From contig NZ_JBDJAW010000012.1 in the NCBI RefSeq assembly GCF_039649665.1, positions 1-64,000 on the forward strand: a DNA stretch of 64,000 nt, written 5' to 3'. Numbering within the stretch: the first letter of the stretch is position 1; every line of letters starts with the position of its first letter. This stretch comes from Microbispora sp. ZYX-F-249. Lineage in GTDB: Bacteria > Actinomycetota > Actinomycetes > Streptosporangiales > Streptosporangiaceae. Shown here piece by piece: positions 1 through 9,196 of the stretch. The notes beneath the pieces are model-generated. The model saw nothing but the letters and a program-made list of their open reading frames with translations, had not been told where the DNA came from and made no database searches. Both the position numbers and the translations under genes were made by a program.

Positions 1-385
1 TCAGTGACTTGGCCGGATCGCCGTCGGCTCCCCGCCACATCCGCAACGGCCGGGAAGAATCGATGAGGAGCAGTTGTCCCGCGTGGAAAACGGCATCCCG
101 GCCCGCCTGCGTCATACGGCCACCGCCCTCGAGAATGACGTGTAACTGGAAAACTTCCGGATCCGACTGCCGGATGAGCTTCGCGGGCCGGCTCGCCTGC
201 AACATGTGGTGGTCCATGACCGACAGCTGCACCGCGCCGAGGTCGAATGCCTGCGCCGACCCCGCGAAGCGGGCGGGGTCATCCGTGCTCAACCGCACCC
301 GCACAAGCCGCGACATGGTGTCGATCCAATAGGACAAACGATCCTGTACGGCCAAATCTCTGGTGCTCCACTCGATAATTTTCAT
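1..385 (-). CDS. AraC-type regulator, N-terminal part (cut by window edge)
   Basis: Reads from ATG at 385 to the left edge with no stop (128 residues visible). It begins MKIIEWSTRDLAVQDRLSYW and continues with a cupin-like sensing region (RQSDPEVFQLHVILEGGGR, then FHAGQLLLIDSSRPL). This is the pattern of the AraC_binding_2 (FeaR-like) ligand-binding domain found N-terminal to AraC DNA-binding domains. The helix-turn-helix part would lie beyond the edge. It is divergent from the polyprenyl synthase at 561, with a 175-base gap that must hold both promoters. The family call is from domain resemblance; the effector is unknown. Confidence 0.7.
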   Translation of the reverse strand, partial: MKIIEWSTRDLAVQDRLSYWIDTMSRLVRVRLSTDDPARFAGSAQAFDLGAVQLSVMDHHMLQASRPAKLIRQSDPEVFQLHVILEGGGRMTQAGRDAVFHAGQLLLIDSSRPLRMWRGADGDPAKSL

Positions 386-560
386 ACGTATCCTCGGCGG
401 GTCATTGGTATGAAAAATGCTGGTTTCGAAGCAGCAGGATGATGGCTTGACGACATGGTGCAGTCAAGATCGAGGACGAAAGTGTCGTGGGGTGACGGCC
501 GGGGTATGCCGACAAGTCCAGCCGGCCTGTGGGTCCACTCGAGCCCGAGGTGGTGGGAGC

Positions 561-1586
561 GTGACGGAACCGGTGGCAGCGGGAGTGCGGACCGCGGAGG
601 ACGTGCTCGCCCGGACGCGTGACCTGGTGGAACCCGCCCTGCGCCATGCGGTCGGCACCCTGCCTCCGTCGATGCGCAGGGTGGCGGGATACCACTTCGG
701 ATGGTGGGACGCGCGGGAGCGGCCGGCGCGGGCGAGCGGCGGCAAGGTCCTGCGGCCCGCGTTCACGCTGCTGGCGGCGGAGGGCGCCGGGGGAGACGCG
801 GACGCGGCGCTGCCCGCCGCCGTCGCGGTCGAGCTGGTGCACAACTTCTCCCTGGTCCACGACGACGTGATGGACGGCGACACGGTCCGCCGCCATCGCC
901 CCACGGTCTGGAACGTCTTCGGCCGCCCGGAGGCGATCCTGGCCGGCGACTCCCTGCTCGCGCTGGCCTTCACCGTGCTCGCCGGGGGCGGCAGGCCCGC
1001 CGAGAGCACGCGGGCGCTGGCCCGCTGCGTCCAGTCGCTGCTGGACGGCCAGAGCGCCGACCTCGGCTTCGAGCAGCGCGCGGACGTGAGCCTGGGGGAG
1101 TGCGTGCGCATGGCGGAGGGCAAGACGGGCGCCCTGTTCGGCTGCGCGTGCGCCCTCGGCGGGCTGCACGGGGGCGCCACCGCCGAGCAGGTGGCCGCCC
1201 TGCGGGTGTTCGGCGAGCGCGTGGGCCTGGCATTCCAGCTTGTCGACGACCTGCTGGGCATCTGGGGCGACCCGGCCGTCACCGGCAAACCGGTCCATTC
1301 CGACCTGCGCAACCGGAAGAAGTCCCTGCCGGTCGTCGCCGCGCTGACGTCGGGAACGCGGGCGGGCGGCGCGCTCGCCGTGCTGTACCGCCGCCCCCTC
1401 GCGCAGACCGACCTGCCGCGGGCGGCGCGGCTGGTGGAGGAGGCGGGCGGGCGGGCGTGGAGCCTCGCGAGGATCGACGACCTGCTGTCCGAGGCGCTGG
1501 AGGCGCTGCGGTCGGCGGAGCTCGCGCCCGGGGCGGCGGCGGGTCTGGAGGCCCTGGCCCGGCTGGCCGCCGACCGCGACCGCTAG
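561..1586 (+). CDS. Polyprenyl diphosphate synthase (E-isoprenyl type)
   Basis: 341 residues; condenses IPP with allylic diphosphates. The first aspartate-rich motif DDVMD is at about residues 101-105 and the second, DDLLGIWGD, at about 228-236, followed by the K-S/D-L-R-N-R-K-K region. GTG at 561 is chosen because it has a GGTGGGAG ribosome site and starts where homology starts; an in-frame extension to 417 looks non-coding. Product chain length cannot be read from sequence. In many actinomycetes a similar enzyme sits inside the hopanoid cluster; here the cluster 20 kb away lacks one, so this could supply farnesyl diphosphate. It also resembles polyprenyl transferase cargo of family 2 encapsulins, but no encapsulin gene is nearby. 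Confidence 0.88.
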   Translation: MTEPVAAGVRTAEDVLARTRDLVEPALRHAVGTLPPSMRRVAGYHFGWWDARERPARASGGKVLRPAFTLLAAEGAGGDADAALPAAVAVELVHNFSLVHDDVMDGDTVRRHRPTVWNVFGRPEAILAGDSLLALAFTVLAGGGRPAESTRALARCVQSLLDGQSADLGFEQRADVSLGECVRMAEGKTGALFGCACALGGLHGGATAEQVAALRVFGERVGLAFQLVDDLLGIWGDPAVTGKPVHSDLRNRKKSLPVVAALTSGTRAGGALAVLYRRPLAQTDLPRAARLVEEAGGRAWSLARIDDLLSEALEALRSAELAPGAAAGLEALARLAADRDR

Positions 1587-1596
1587 AGCTCCTCTC

Positions 1597-2646
1597 TCAG
1601 CCGAGGGTGAGCACCACCTTGACGTCGTCCTCCCGGCGGTCGAAGGCCTCGGAGTAGCGGTGCAGCGGCACCCGCCGGGAGATCAGCCGGGCGAGCCAGC
1701 CGGAGTCGGCCCGGGCGAGGGCGCCGGCCGCGGCGGAGTAGTGGTCGTGGTTGGCGTTGACGGTGCCGATCACGACCTCGTTCTCCAGCACCATCTCGCG
1801 GTTGAGCGTCCCGGCGTCCAGCGTGATCCGCCGCCCGCTGGGAGAGACACCGGTCAGGCAGACGATGCCGTACGGGCCGGCCGCGGCGATGGCGCCGAAC
1901 ACCACCTCGGCGGCGCCGGTGGCCTCGATGACGACGTCCGGCCGGGTCGACCGCATCACGTCCTCCACCCAGCCCGTGTGGTATTCCGCGCCGAGATCCG
2001 CGACGAGCGCCGGCTTGGGCCCCGTGGTGACGCGGTCGAGCACGTGCACGGCCAGGCCGCGCTGCACGCCGAGCAGCGCGGCGAGCAGGCCGATCGGGCC
2101 CGCGCCGGTGACCAGCGCCGTACGCGGCTCGTACCAGGAGCGCGCCCCCACCTTGTCGACCTGCTCCCACGCCTTGGCCACCACCGACGCGGGTTCGAGC
2201 AGCACGCCGCACTCGCCGAGGCCGGGGGCGAGCCGGACCGCGTAGGACGCGTCCACGCACCACGTCTCGCTCGCGTAGCCGTCGAGCTCCTTGATGCCCC
2301 GCTCCGTGTAGCGGCCGTTGCGGCACATGTCGAACTGCCCGTGCGCGCAGGCACCGCACGGCACGGGGTCGGGCCGGCGCACGAGGCCCACCACGAGGTC
2401 GCCCGGCGCGAAGCCGGAGCCGGGCGGGGCCTGCCGTACGCGGCCCAGGGACTCGTGCCCGATGACCAGCCGCTCCCGGCCCGGCGGGCCCCAGCCGTAG
2501 TCGCCGGCCACGATCTCCCGGTCCGTTCCGCAGACTCCTACGGCCACGCCCTCCACGAGGAGGCCGCCCGGCCCGGGCTCGGGATCGGGAACCTCGGTCA
2601 GCGCCATCGAGTGGGCGCGGTGCGGAACGACGGTGAGGGCACGCAT
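1597..2646 (-). CDS. Glucose 1-dehydrogenase-like zinc MDR alcohol dehydrogenase
   Basis: 349 residues of the medium-chain dehydrogenase/reductase superfamily. An N-terminal GroES-like zinc domain (VGVCGTDREI; GHESLGRV; structural-zinc region PCGACAHGQFDMC) is followed by a Rossmann domain with GAGPIG near residue 180. Lack of the usual polyol-DH C-terminal pattern and the overall layout fit the archaeal-type glucose dehydrogenase subgroup (NAD(P)-dependent oxidation of an aldose to its lactone). It is the last gene of the minus operon 7914-1597, 21 bases after the MarR gene, and converges on the polyprenyl synthase with only 10 bases between stops. Sugar specificity is inferred, not shown. 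Confidence 0.8.
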   Translation of the reverse strand: MRALTVVPHRAHSMALTEVPDPEPGPGGLLVEGVAVGVCGTDREIVAGDYGWGPPGRERLVIGHESLGRVRQAPPGSGFAPGDLVVGLVRRPDPVPCGACAHGQFDMCRNGRYTERGIKELDGYASETWCVDASYAVRLAPGLGECGVLLEPASVVAKAWEQVDKVGARSWYEPRTALVTGAGPIGLLAALLGVQRGLAVHVLDRVTTGPKPALVADLGAEYHTGWVEDVMRSTRPDVVIEATGAAEVVFGAIAAAGPYGIVCLTGVSPSGRRITLDAGTLNREMVLENEVVIGTVNANHDHYSAAAGALARADSGWLARLISRRVPLHRYSEAFDRREDDVKVVLTLG

Positions 2647-2667
2647 GCGGGACTCCTCTCCCGGTGG

Positions 2668-3144
2668 TCAGTCGTGGCCGCCCGCGCCGGGGTCGTCCGA
2701 CGCCGCCGCGGTGAGCTCGCGCAGCGTCCGCGCGAGCGTACGGCGGCTGTCCGGCGGCAGACGGCGCAGCGCGGCCGCGATCTGCCCGCGCCGCGCCGCG
2801 CGGATGCGTTCGAGCGAGTGCCTGCCGGTCTCGGTGACGTCGATGCTGACCTCACGGCGGCTGTGCGGGGACAGCAGTCGCGTCAGCAGTCCGGCCGTGT
2901 GCAGACGGGCCACGAGGCGGCCGGTGGCCGAGACCGACATGCCCAGCAGGCCGGCGAGCCCGCTCAGGTTCAGCGGGCCGTGCCGGTCGACCGCGAGCAG
3001 CACCCGCAACTGGGTGACCGACAGGCCGGCGTCGCGCGTCACCGCGGTGAGGGTCATCTCCACCAGGGCGAGGGAGGCGTCCTCGACCGACCACGCGTCC
3101 TCCTCGAGCGCGAGGTCGGTCTCCTCCACGGTCTCGGCGCTCAT
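2668..3144 (-). CDS. MarR family transcriptional regulator
   Basis: 158 residues with a winged helix-turn-helix: LSVTQLRVLLAVDRHG, then LSGLAGLLGMSVSATGRLVARL as recognition region, and the wing SPHSRREVSIDVTETG. The ATG at 3144 overlaps the TGA of the upstream FAD/Fe-S oxidase (ATGA), so the two are translationally coupled. A regulator inside the operon suggests autoregulation or control of the divergent enolase-superfamily promoter region. A longer in-frame reading to 4503 lies entirely over the oxidase gene and is rejected. Confidence 0.87.
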   Translation of the reverse strand: MSAETVEETDLALEEDAWSVEDASLALVEMTLTAVTRDAGLSVTQLRVLLAVDRHGPLNLSGLAGLLGMSVSATGRLVARLHTAGLLTRLLSPHSRREVSIDVTETGRHSLERIRAARRGQIAAALRRLPPDSRRTLARTLRELTAAASDDPGAGGHD

Positions 3145-6143
3145 CGCGTCCCCAGGGCCCGCGCCGGGCCGGGCCTGCACGCGATGCGGCACTCGGGCAG
3201 GTCGCCCAGCGGGGTGCCGCGCACCCCGGCCGCCAGCAGCTCCGCCAGGTGGACCGCCCGGCGTCCCACCCCCGCCTGCTCGATCTGGGTGCGGCAGCTG
3301 AAGCCGTCGGCGAGGACGAGCGTCCCGGCTCCGGCGGCCCGGATCGCCGGCAGGATCTCGTGCTCGGCGCAGGTCATCGACACCTCCAGGTGACCGGCGG
3401 TGAAGCCGAAGTTCCCGGCGAGGCCGCAGCAGCCGCCCACCGCCTCCACTCGCACCCCGGCCCGGGACAGCAGGGCCAGGTCGGCGTCGAAGCCGAGCAC
3501 CGAGTGGTGATGGCAGTGCGGCTGGGCGACGGCGTCCCGGTCGATCCGGGGCGGGTCCCAGCCGTCGGTCTCGCCGAGCAGTTCGGCGAGGGTTCTGGTC
3601 TGCTCGCGCAGCCGGGCGAAGTCCCGGTCGTGCGCGAACAGCTCGGGCGCGTCGGCGCGGAACACCGCCGTGCAGCTCGGCTCCAGCCCGACGATCGGGA
3701 TGCCGCGGCGCAGCGCCGGGGCGAGGGTCCGCACGGTGCGCCGCAGCACCCGCCGCGCCACGCCGAGCTGGCCCGTCGAGATCCAGGTCAGCCCGCAGCA
3801 CAGCGTGCCCGGCGGGATCAGCACGCGGTAGCCCGCCGACTCCAGCACCTCCACGGCGGCGCGGCCGACGTGGGGATGGAAGTTGTCGGTGAAGGTGTCC
3901 GGCCACAGCACCACGGTCCCGCGCTCGCCTCCTCCCCGGGGTCCGCGCGCCCGGTACCAGTCGCGGAAGCGGGCCGCCGCGAAGTCCGGCACCGGCCGGG
4001 CCGGTTCGAGGCCCGCCAGGCGCTTGGCGAACGCGGACAGCACGGGCGCGTGCGCCAGCGCGTTGACGACGCCGGGGGCGAGCGCGGCGACGCGGGCCCA
4101 CACCGGCAGCCACCCCATCGCGTAGTGGTCGGCCGGCCGGATCCGCCGGGCGTAGTGCTGGGCGAGGAACTCGGCCTTGTACGTCGCCATGTCGACCTGC
4201 ATGGGACAGTCGTGCCTGCAGCCCTTGCAGGCCAGGCACAGGTCGAGGGCGTCGCGCACGGCGGCGGAACGCCAGCCGTCCCGCACCGCGGAGTCGGCGT
4301 GGCCGTTCAGCATCTCGAACAGCAGCCGGGAGCGTCCGCGGGTGGAGTGCTCCTCCTCGCCGGTGGCCCGGTAGGACGGGCACATCACCCCGCCGGTGTG
4401 CTCGCGGCATTGGCCGACCCCCACGCACCGCATGACGGCCCGCTGGAAGCTGCCCTCGTCGTCGGGATAGCCGAAGTGGACGGGCGGGTCGGCGGGTGTC
4501 CACTCGGGGCCGAGGCGCAGGTTCTCGTCCAGCTTGTACGGCGCGACGATCTTGCCCGGGTTCATCCGGTCGCCGGGGTCGAAGACGGCCTTGACCCGCT
4601 CGAAGGCGGTCATGACGTCGGGGCCGAACATCTTCGGCAGCAGCTCGCCCCTGGCCTGCCCGTCACCGTGCTCGCCCGACAGCGAGCCGCCGTACGAGAT
4701 GACGAGGTCGGCGGCCCGTTCGAGGAAGGCCCGGAAGGCCGCCACCCCGTCGGCGGTCACCAGGTCGAACGGGATGCGGGTGTGCACGCAGCCCTGCCCG
4801 AAGTGCCCGTACAGGGAGGCGTCGCCGTAGCCGAACTCCTCGAACAGGCGGCGCAGGTCGCGCAGGTAGTCCCCGAGCCGGTCGGGCGGGACGGCCGAGT
4901 CCTCGAAGCCCTCCCACGTCTCGCGCATCCCGGGCACGCGGGCGGTGGCGCCGAGCCCGGACTCGCGGACCTCCCACAGCTTCTTTTCGATCTTCGCGTC
5001 GTCGATGAAGGAGATGTGCGGCGCGTGCTCGCTGCCCTTCAGCTCCTTCAGCAGATCGCGGGCCTTGGCGTCCGCCTCCTTCTGCGAACCGGCGCCGAAG
5101 GAGACCATGAGCCAGCCGCCGCCCTCGGGCAGCCGCGTGAGCGCGTCGGGATGCATGTGCTTGCGCCGCTCGAAGTCCACGAGCTTGTCGTCCACCCCCT
5201 CCAGCTGGAGCGGGCCGTACCGCGCGATGCGCGGCACGGCGTCGGCGGCCACGCCGATGTCGTGGTAGCCGAGCAGCACGAGGCACTCGGCCTTGGGCGC
5301 GGGCACCAGGCGCAGCTCGGCCCGCAGCACGGTGACCAGCGTGCCCTCGGACCCGACCAGCGCCCGGGCCAGGTCGAACCCGGCCTCGGGCAGGAGCTGG
5401 TCGAGGTTGTAGCCCGACACCCGCCGGGGGATGTCGGGGAAGCGGCGGCGGATCTCGCCGGCGTGCTCGTCCACGATGGCCCGCAGCTCACGGTAGATCC
5501 GCCCCCGCGGGCCGTCCTCGGCGGCGATCCGGCCGAACTCCTCGTCGCCGGTCGGCCCCACCCACATGCGCTGGCCGTCGTAGGTGAGGATCTCCAGCCG
5601 TGAGACGTTGTCGGCGGTCTTGCCGTACGCCTGGGCGGTCGAGCCGCAGGAGTTGTTGCCGATCATGCCGCCGAGCGTGCACTGGGAGTGCGTGGACGGG
5701 CGCGGCCCGAACATGAGGCCGGTGTCGGCCAGCAGCCGGTTCAGCACGTCGAGCACGATGCCGGGCTCGACCACGCAGGTGCGCGCCGCGGCGTCCACCG
5801 ACACCAGCCGATGGCAGTACTTGGACCAGTCGATCACCACGGCGGCGTTGCAGGTCTGACCCGCCAGGCTCGTCCCGCCGCCCCGTGAGGTGACGGGCGC
5901 GCCGTGCTCCCGGCAGACGGCGATCGCCTCTGCCGCCGCGTCCACCGTGCGCGGCACCACCACGCCCAGCGGCACCTGGCGGTAGTTCGACCCGTCGGTG
6001 GAGTAGGCGCCCCGGCTGCCGGGGTCGAACCTGACCTCGCCGTCCACCCGGGCGGCGAGGTCCCGCTCCAGGTCGCGCACCCGCACGTACGGCCGTCGCG
6101 GCCGCTCCGTCACGGGCGTGGGTACGAGAACCTGGCCGGTCAT
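3141..6143 (-). CDS. FAD-linked oxidase / Fe-S (CCG-domain) fusion, YdiJ-like
   Basis: 1000 residues, the usual size of YdiJ-type D-2-hydroxyacid dehydrogenases. Order: FAD-binding PCMH domain (SRGGGTSLAGQ; GGMIGNNSCGS), FAD oxidase C-terminal domain (GHFGQGCVHTRIPFD; SGEHGDG), a cysteine-rich ferredoxin-like segment (CVGVGQC, CLACKGCRHDCP) and two CCG repeats (CCGLTW and CCGLAGNFGF) expected to bind Fe-S clusters. Expected to oxidise a D-2-hydroxy acid such as lactate or 2-hydroxyglutarate and pass electrons to the chain; the substrate is not determined. It lies 4 bases after the TPP-enzyme gene and overlaps the MarR gene, so it is clearly in an operon. Confidence 0.9.
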   Translation of the reverse strand: MTGQVLVPTPVTERPRRPYVRVRDLERDLAARVDGEVRFDPGSRGAYSTDGSNYRQVPLGVVVPRTVDAAAEAIAVCREHGAPVTSRGGGTSLAGQTCNAAVVIDWSKYCHRLVSVDAAARTCVVEPGIVLDVLNRLLADTGLMFGPRPSTHSQCTLGGMIGNNSCGSTAQAYGKTADNVSRLEILTYDGQRMWVGPTGDEEFGRIAAEDGPRGRIYRELRAIVDEHAGEIRRRFPDIPRRVSGYNLDQLLPEAGFDLARALVGSEGTLVTVLRAELRLVPAPKAECLVLLGYHDIGVAADAVPRIARYGPLQLEGVDDKLVDFERRKHMHPDALTRLPEGGGWLMVSFGAGSQKEADAKARDLLKELKGSEHAPHISFIDDAKIEKKLWEVRESGLGATARVPGMRETWEGFEDSAVPPDRLGDYLRDLRRLFEEFGYGDASLYGHFGQGCVHTRIPFDLVTADGVAAFRAFLERAADLVISYGGSLSGEHGDGQARGELLPKMFGPDVMTAFERVKAVFDPGDRMNPGKIVAPYKLDENLRLGPEWTPADPPVHFGYPDDEGSFQRAVMRCVGVGQCREHTGGVMCPSYRATGEEEHSTRGRSRLLFEMLNGHADSAVRDGWRSAAVRDALDLCLACKGCRHDCPMQVDMATYKAEFLAQHYARRIRPADHYAMGWLPVWARVAALAPGVVNALAHAPVLSAFAKRLAGLEPARPVPDFAAARFRDWYRARGPRGGGERGTVVLWPDTFTDNFHPHVGRAAVEVLESAGYRVLIPPGTLCCGLTWISTGQLGVARRVLRRTVRTLAPALRRGIPIVGLEPSCTAVFRADAPELFAHDRDFARLREQTRTLAELLGETDGWDPPRIDRDAVAQPHCHHHSVLGFDADLALLSRAGVRVEAVGGCCGLAGNFGFTAGHLEVSMTCAEHEILPAIRAAGAGTLVLADGFSCRTQIEQAGVGRRAVHLAELLAAGVRGTPLGDLPECRIACRPGPARALGTR

Positions 6144-6147
6144 GGCG

Positions 6148-7914
6148 TCACCGCCCCAGTTGAGAGATCTTGTCCTTGAACAGCGTCGTCGCGATGGCCG
6201 CCTTGTGCGGCTGCCCCTTGAGGAACGCCTCGGCGAACTTGACCGCCTGGTCGCGGGCGACCTTGCCCGGCATGGGCGGCTCGTTCGGGTCGACGTCGAC
6301 GTCCACGAGCGCGGGTCCCGGATGCGCGAGGGCCTGCCGTACGGCCTCGTCCACCTCGGCGGGGTCGGTGACCTTGCGGCCGTACCCGCCGCAGGAGCGG
6401 GCCCAGGCGGAGAAGTCGGAGGTGGGCGCGCCGAACCTGACCCCGTGCTCGGGGAACCCCAGCACCATCTGCTCCCACAGGATCTGGCCGAGCGAGCCGT
6501 TGTTGTTCACCACCACCGTGATCGGCAGGCCGAGCCGGGCCGCGGTGAGGAACTCGGCCATCAGCATCGCGAACCCGCCGTCGCCGATGAACGCGATCAC
6601 CTGCCGGCCGGGGTGGGCGAGCTGCGCCGCGATCGCGTACGGCAGGCCGGGCGCCATGCTGGCGAGGTTGCCCGACAGGTAGAACTCCCGGTCGCCGCGG
6701 ATCGTCCAGTGCCGGGCCGCCCAGGTGGCGATCGTGCCGGAGTCGCAGGTGAGGATGGCGTCGTCGGCGGCGGCCCGGTCCACGCAGCCGATCAGGTACT
6801 GCGGGGCGACGGGGGTGCGCCCGGGGTTCTCCAGGGCGGTCATGTCGTCCCGCCATGCGGCCATGGCCTCCTGGTACTTCTCCAGGTGCGCCCGGTCCTC
6901 GTTGCGGTTCAGCAGCGGCAGCAGCGCGGCGAGCCCCTCCTTGGCGTCCCCGACCATCGGCACCTCGGTCGGCAGGCGCACGCCCGCGCGGGCGGGATCG
7001 GCGTCGAGCTGCACGACGCGGACCTTGCCGGGCTCGGGCAGGTGCTTGGTGTAGGGGAAGTTGGTGCCGACCATCAGCAGCGTGTCGCAGTCCTCGACCA
7101 GTTCCTCGCCGGGTTTGGTGCCGAGCAGGCCGATCCCGCCCACGGCGTACGGCGAGTCGTCGGGGATGACCGCCTTGCCGGGCAGCGTCTTGATCACGGG
7201 AGCGCCCAGCGTCTCGGCGACCGCCAGCACCTCCGCGCGGGCGTGCAGGGCCCCGGCCCCGGCCAGGATCGCGGGCCGCCGGGCCGCGTTCAGCACCTCG
7301 GCGGCGGCCCGCAGATCCTCCTGCCGCGGCACGCCGGGCGGGGACAGGTAGACGGGGGCGCTCGCGGGGGGCCGCGCGGGGGCGACGTGCTGGTAGGGGT
7401 CGGCGTCGGCGGGGGCCACCTGGACGTCGTTGGGCAGGCACAGGTGGGCGACCCCGCGCCGGGCGTATGCCGTGCGGATCGCGATGTCCACCACGCCGGG
7501 CAGCTGCGCGGGATTGTCCACCACCAGGTTGTACTCGGCCACGTCCTCGAACACCCGGTCGAGGTGGACCTCCTGCTGGTAGCCGGTGCCCAGCACGCTG
7601 GTCTCCTGCATGCCCGTGATGGCCAGCACCGGCTGGTGGTCGAGCTTGGCGTCGTACAGGCCGTTGAGCAGGTGGATGCCGCCGGGGCCCGAGGTGGCCA
7701 GGCACACACCGATGCGGCCGGTGGCCTTCGCGTGCGCGGCGGCCATGAACGCGGCCGCCTCCTCGTGGTGCACCAGCACGAACCGGACACGGTCGGATTG
7801 GCGGCGCAGCCCTTCCATGATGCCGTTGATGCCGTCACCGGGAAGCCCGAAGACCGTGTCGACACCCCAGTCGGCGAGTCGTCTGATGAGTACTTCGGAG
7901 GCGATTTCCGTCAT
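6148..7914 (-). CDS. Thiamine-pyrophosphate enzyme (acetolactate synthase/pyruvate oxidase family)
   Basis: 588 residues with the three TPP-enzyme domains. The N-terminal pyrimidine domain has GVDTVFGLPGDGING and the catalytic glutamate in HHEEAAAFMA. The central domain follows, then the C-terminal PP domain with the GDGG...NN cofactor motif (FIGDGGFAMLM ... VVNNNGS). I start at ATG 7914 (MTEIASEV), where homology begins; an in-frame extension to 8103 runs over the divergent gene start. No clear ribosome site precedes 7914, so the start is moderately sure. It closely resembles the group annotated only as TPP-requiring protein; decarboxylation of pyruvate or a related 2-oxo acid is the likely chemistry. 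First gene of the 7914-1597 operon. Confidence 0.85.
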   Translation of the reverse strand: MTEIASEVLIRRLADWGVDTVFGLPGDGINGIMEGLRRQSDRVRFVLVHHEEAAAFMAAAHAKATGRIGVCLATSGPGGIHLLNGLYDAKLDHQPVLAITGMQETSVLGTGYQQEVHLDRVFEDVAEYNLVVDNPAQLPGVVDIAIRTAYARRGVAHLCLPNDVQVAPADADPYQHVAPARPPASAPVYLSPPGVPRQEDLRAAAEVLNAARRPAILAGAGALHARAEVLAVAETLGAPVIKTLPGKAVIPDDSPYAVGGIGLLGTKPGEELVEDCDTLLMVGTNFPYTKHLPEPGKVRVVQLDADPARAGVRLPTEVPMVGDAKEGLAALLPLLNRNEDRAHLEKYQEAMAAWRDDMTALENPGRTPVAPQYLIGCVDRAAADDAILTCDSGTIATWAARHWTIRGDREFYLSGNLASMAPGLPYAIAAQLAHPGRQVIAFIGDGGFAMLMAEFLTAARLGLPITVVVNNNGSLGQILWEQMVLGFPEHGVRFGAPTSDFSAWARSCGGYGRKVTDPAEVDEAVRQALAHPGPALVDVDVDPNEPPMPGKVARDQAVKFAEAFLKGQPHKAAIATTLFKDKISQLGR

Positions 7915-8017
7915 ATAGGCCGCGCTGCCCGGGGAATGGGAAGCCGAACACTCACCACATGGAAAATCTTTCCTTCGTGCCGGAGTCGCAGGGTCATGCC
8001 CGGGTAGGGGCACGCCT

Positions 8018-9106
8018 GTGATCAGGGACCTCCACGTGGCGGCGTACCGCGTGCCGACCGACCGCCCGGAGGCCGACGGCACGCTGAGCTGGGACGCGAC
8101 CACGATGGTGGTGGTCCGCGCCGACGCGGGCGAGGCGGCCGGGCTCGGCTGGACCTACGCGCCGGCCGCCGCCGCGACGGTCGTCACGGACCTGCTCGCG
8201 GCGGTGGTGCGGGGCGGCGACCCGATGGACGTGCCGCGCCTGTGGACCGCGATGGTCCGCCGCGTGCGCAACGCGGGCCGCACGGGCGTCGCCGGCTACG
8301 CGATCTCCGCGGTCGACGTCGCGCTCTGGGACCTCAAGGCCCGGCTGCTGGACGTGCCGCTCGCCCGCCTGTTCGGCCTGGCCAGGCCGTCCGTGCCCGT
8401 GTACGGCTCGGGCGGGTTCACCACGTACGACGACGACGTCACGACGGAGCAGCTCGCGCGCTGGGCGCACGAGCAGGGCATCCCCCGCGTCAAGATCAAA
8501 ATAGGCGAGTCCGCCGGCACGGCGCCCGCCCGGGACCTGCACCGCGTCGCCCTCGCCCGCCGCGTCGTCGGGGAGGCCGCGGAGCTGTACGTGGACGCCA
8601 ACGGCGGTTACACCGCGAAACAGGCCGTGCGGATGGAGCGCCGGATGCGCGACCACGACGTGCGGTGGTTCGAGGAGCCGGTCTCCTCCGACGACCTGGC
8701 CGGGCTGCGCCTGGTGCGCGAGCGGGCCGACGCCGACGTCGCGGCCGGCGAGTACGGCGGCGACCTCGTCTACTTCACCCGCATGTGCGCGGCGGGCGCG
8801 GTCGACTGCCTGCAGATCGACGCCACCCGCTGCGGCGGCTACACGGGCTGGGCGGGCGCGGCCGCGATCGCCGCCGGGCACGGGCTGGAGGTGTCGGCGC
8901 ACTGCGCGCCCAACCTGCACGCGCCGGTCGCCGCGGCGACCCCGAACCTGCGCCACATGGAGTGGTTCCACGACCACGTGCGCATCGAGGGCGACCTGTT
9001 CGACGGCGCGGCCGATCCCACGGGCGGCGCCGTGCGCCCGGCGGACGCGCCGGGCCACGGCCTGACGCTGCGCGCCGACGCGGCCGAGCCGTACCGGGTC
9101 GGCTAG
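8018..9106 (+). CDS. Enolase-superfamily protein (mandelate racemase/acid-sugar dehydratase type)
   Basis: 362 residues, GTG start. N-terminal capping domain, then the TIM barrel with the K-x-K base motif (RVKIKIGES), metal ligands in DANGGY, EEP and AGE, and late-barrel HCAPNLHAP. These are the hallmarks of the mandelate racemase/muconate lactonizing subgroups that abstract a proton alpha to a carboxylate. It is divergent from the TPP-enzyme operon, with 103 bases between starts. Together with the glucose-dehydrogenase-like gene this suggests dehydration of an aldonic acid, but substrate specificity in this superfamily cannot be read safely from motifs. Confidence 0.85.
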   Translation: MIRDLHVAAYRVPTDRPEADGTLSWDATTMVVVRADAGEAAGLGWTYAPAAAATVVTDLLAAVVRGGDPMDVPRLWTAMVRRVRNAGRTGVAGYAISAVDVALWDLKARLLDVPLARLFGLARPSVPVYGSGGFTTYDDDVTTEQLARWAHEQGIPRVKIKIGESAGTAPARDLHRVALARRVVGEAAELYVDANGGYTAKQAVRMERRMRDHDVRWFEEPVSSDDLAGLRLVRERADADVAAGEYGGDLVYFTRMCAAGAVDCLQIDATRCGGYTGWAGAAAIAAGHGLEVSAHCAPNLHAPVAAATPNLRHMEWFHDHVRIEGDLFDGAADPTGGAVRPADAPGHGLTLRADAAEPYRVG

Positions 9107-9196
9107 TTCGGTCCTGGGGTTCGCGCCGGACGACGCTGTAGCGGAGCAGCAGGTGACGGCGGTAGCGGGAGCCGGGCAGAATCTCGGCGCAAGTGA

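Noticed and set aside
561..1586. Family 2 encapsulin cargo system
   Set aside because: The synthase resembles known cargo enzymes, but there is no encapsulin shell gene beside it.
3249..5603. Long plus-strand open frame (784 codons) opposite the FAD/Fe-S oxidase
   Set aside because: It is a GC-bias shadow of the real minus-strand gene, with no domain homology and a composition dominated by Arg, Gly, Val and Ala.
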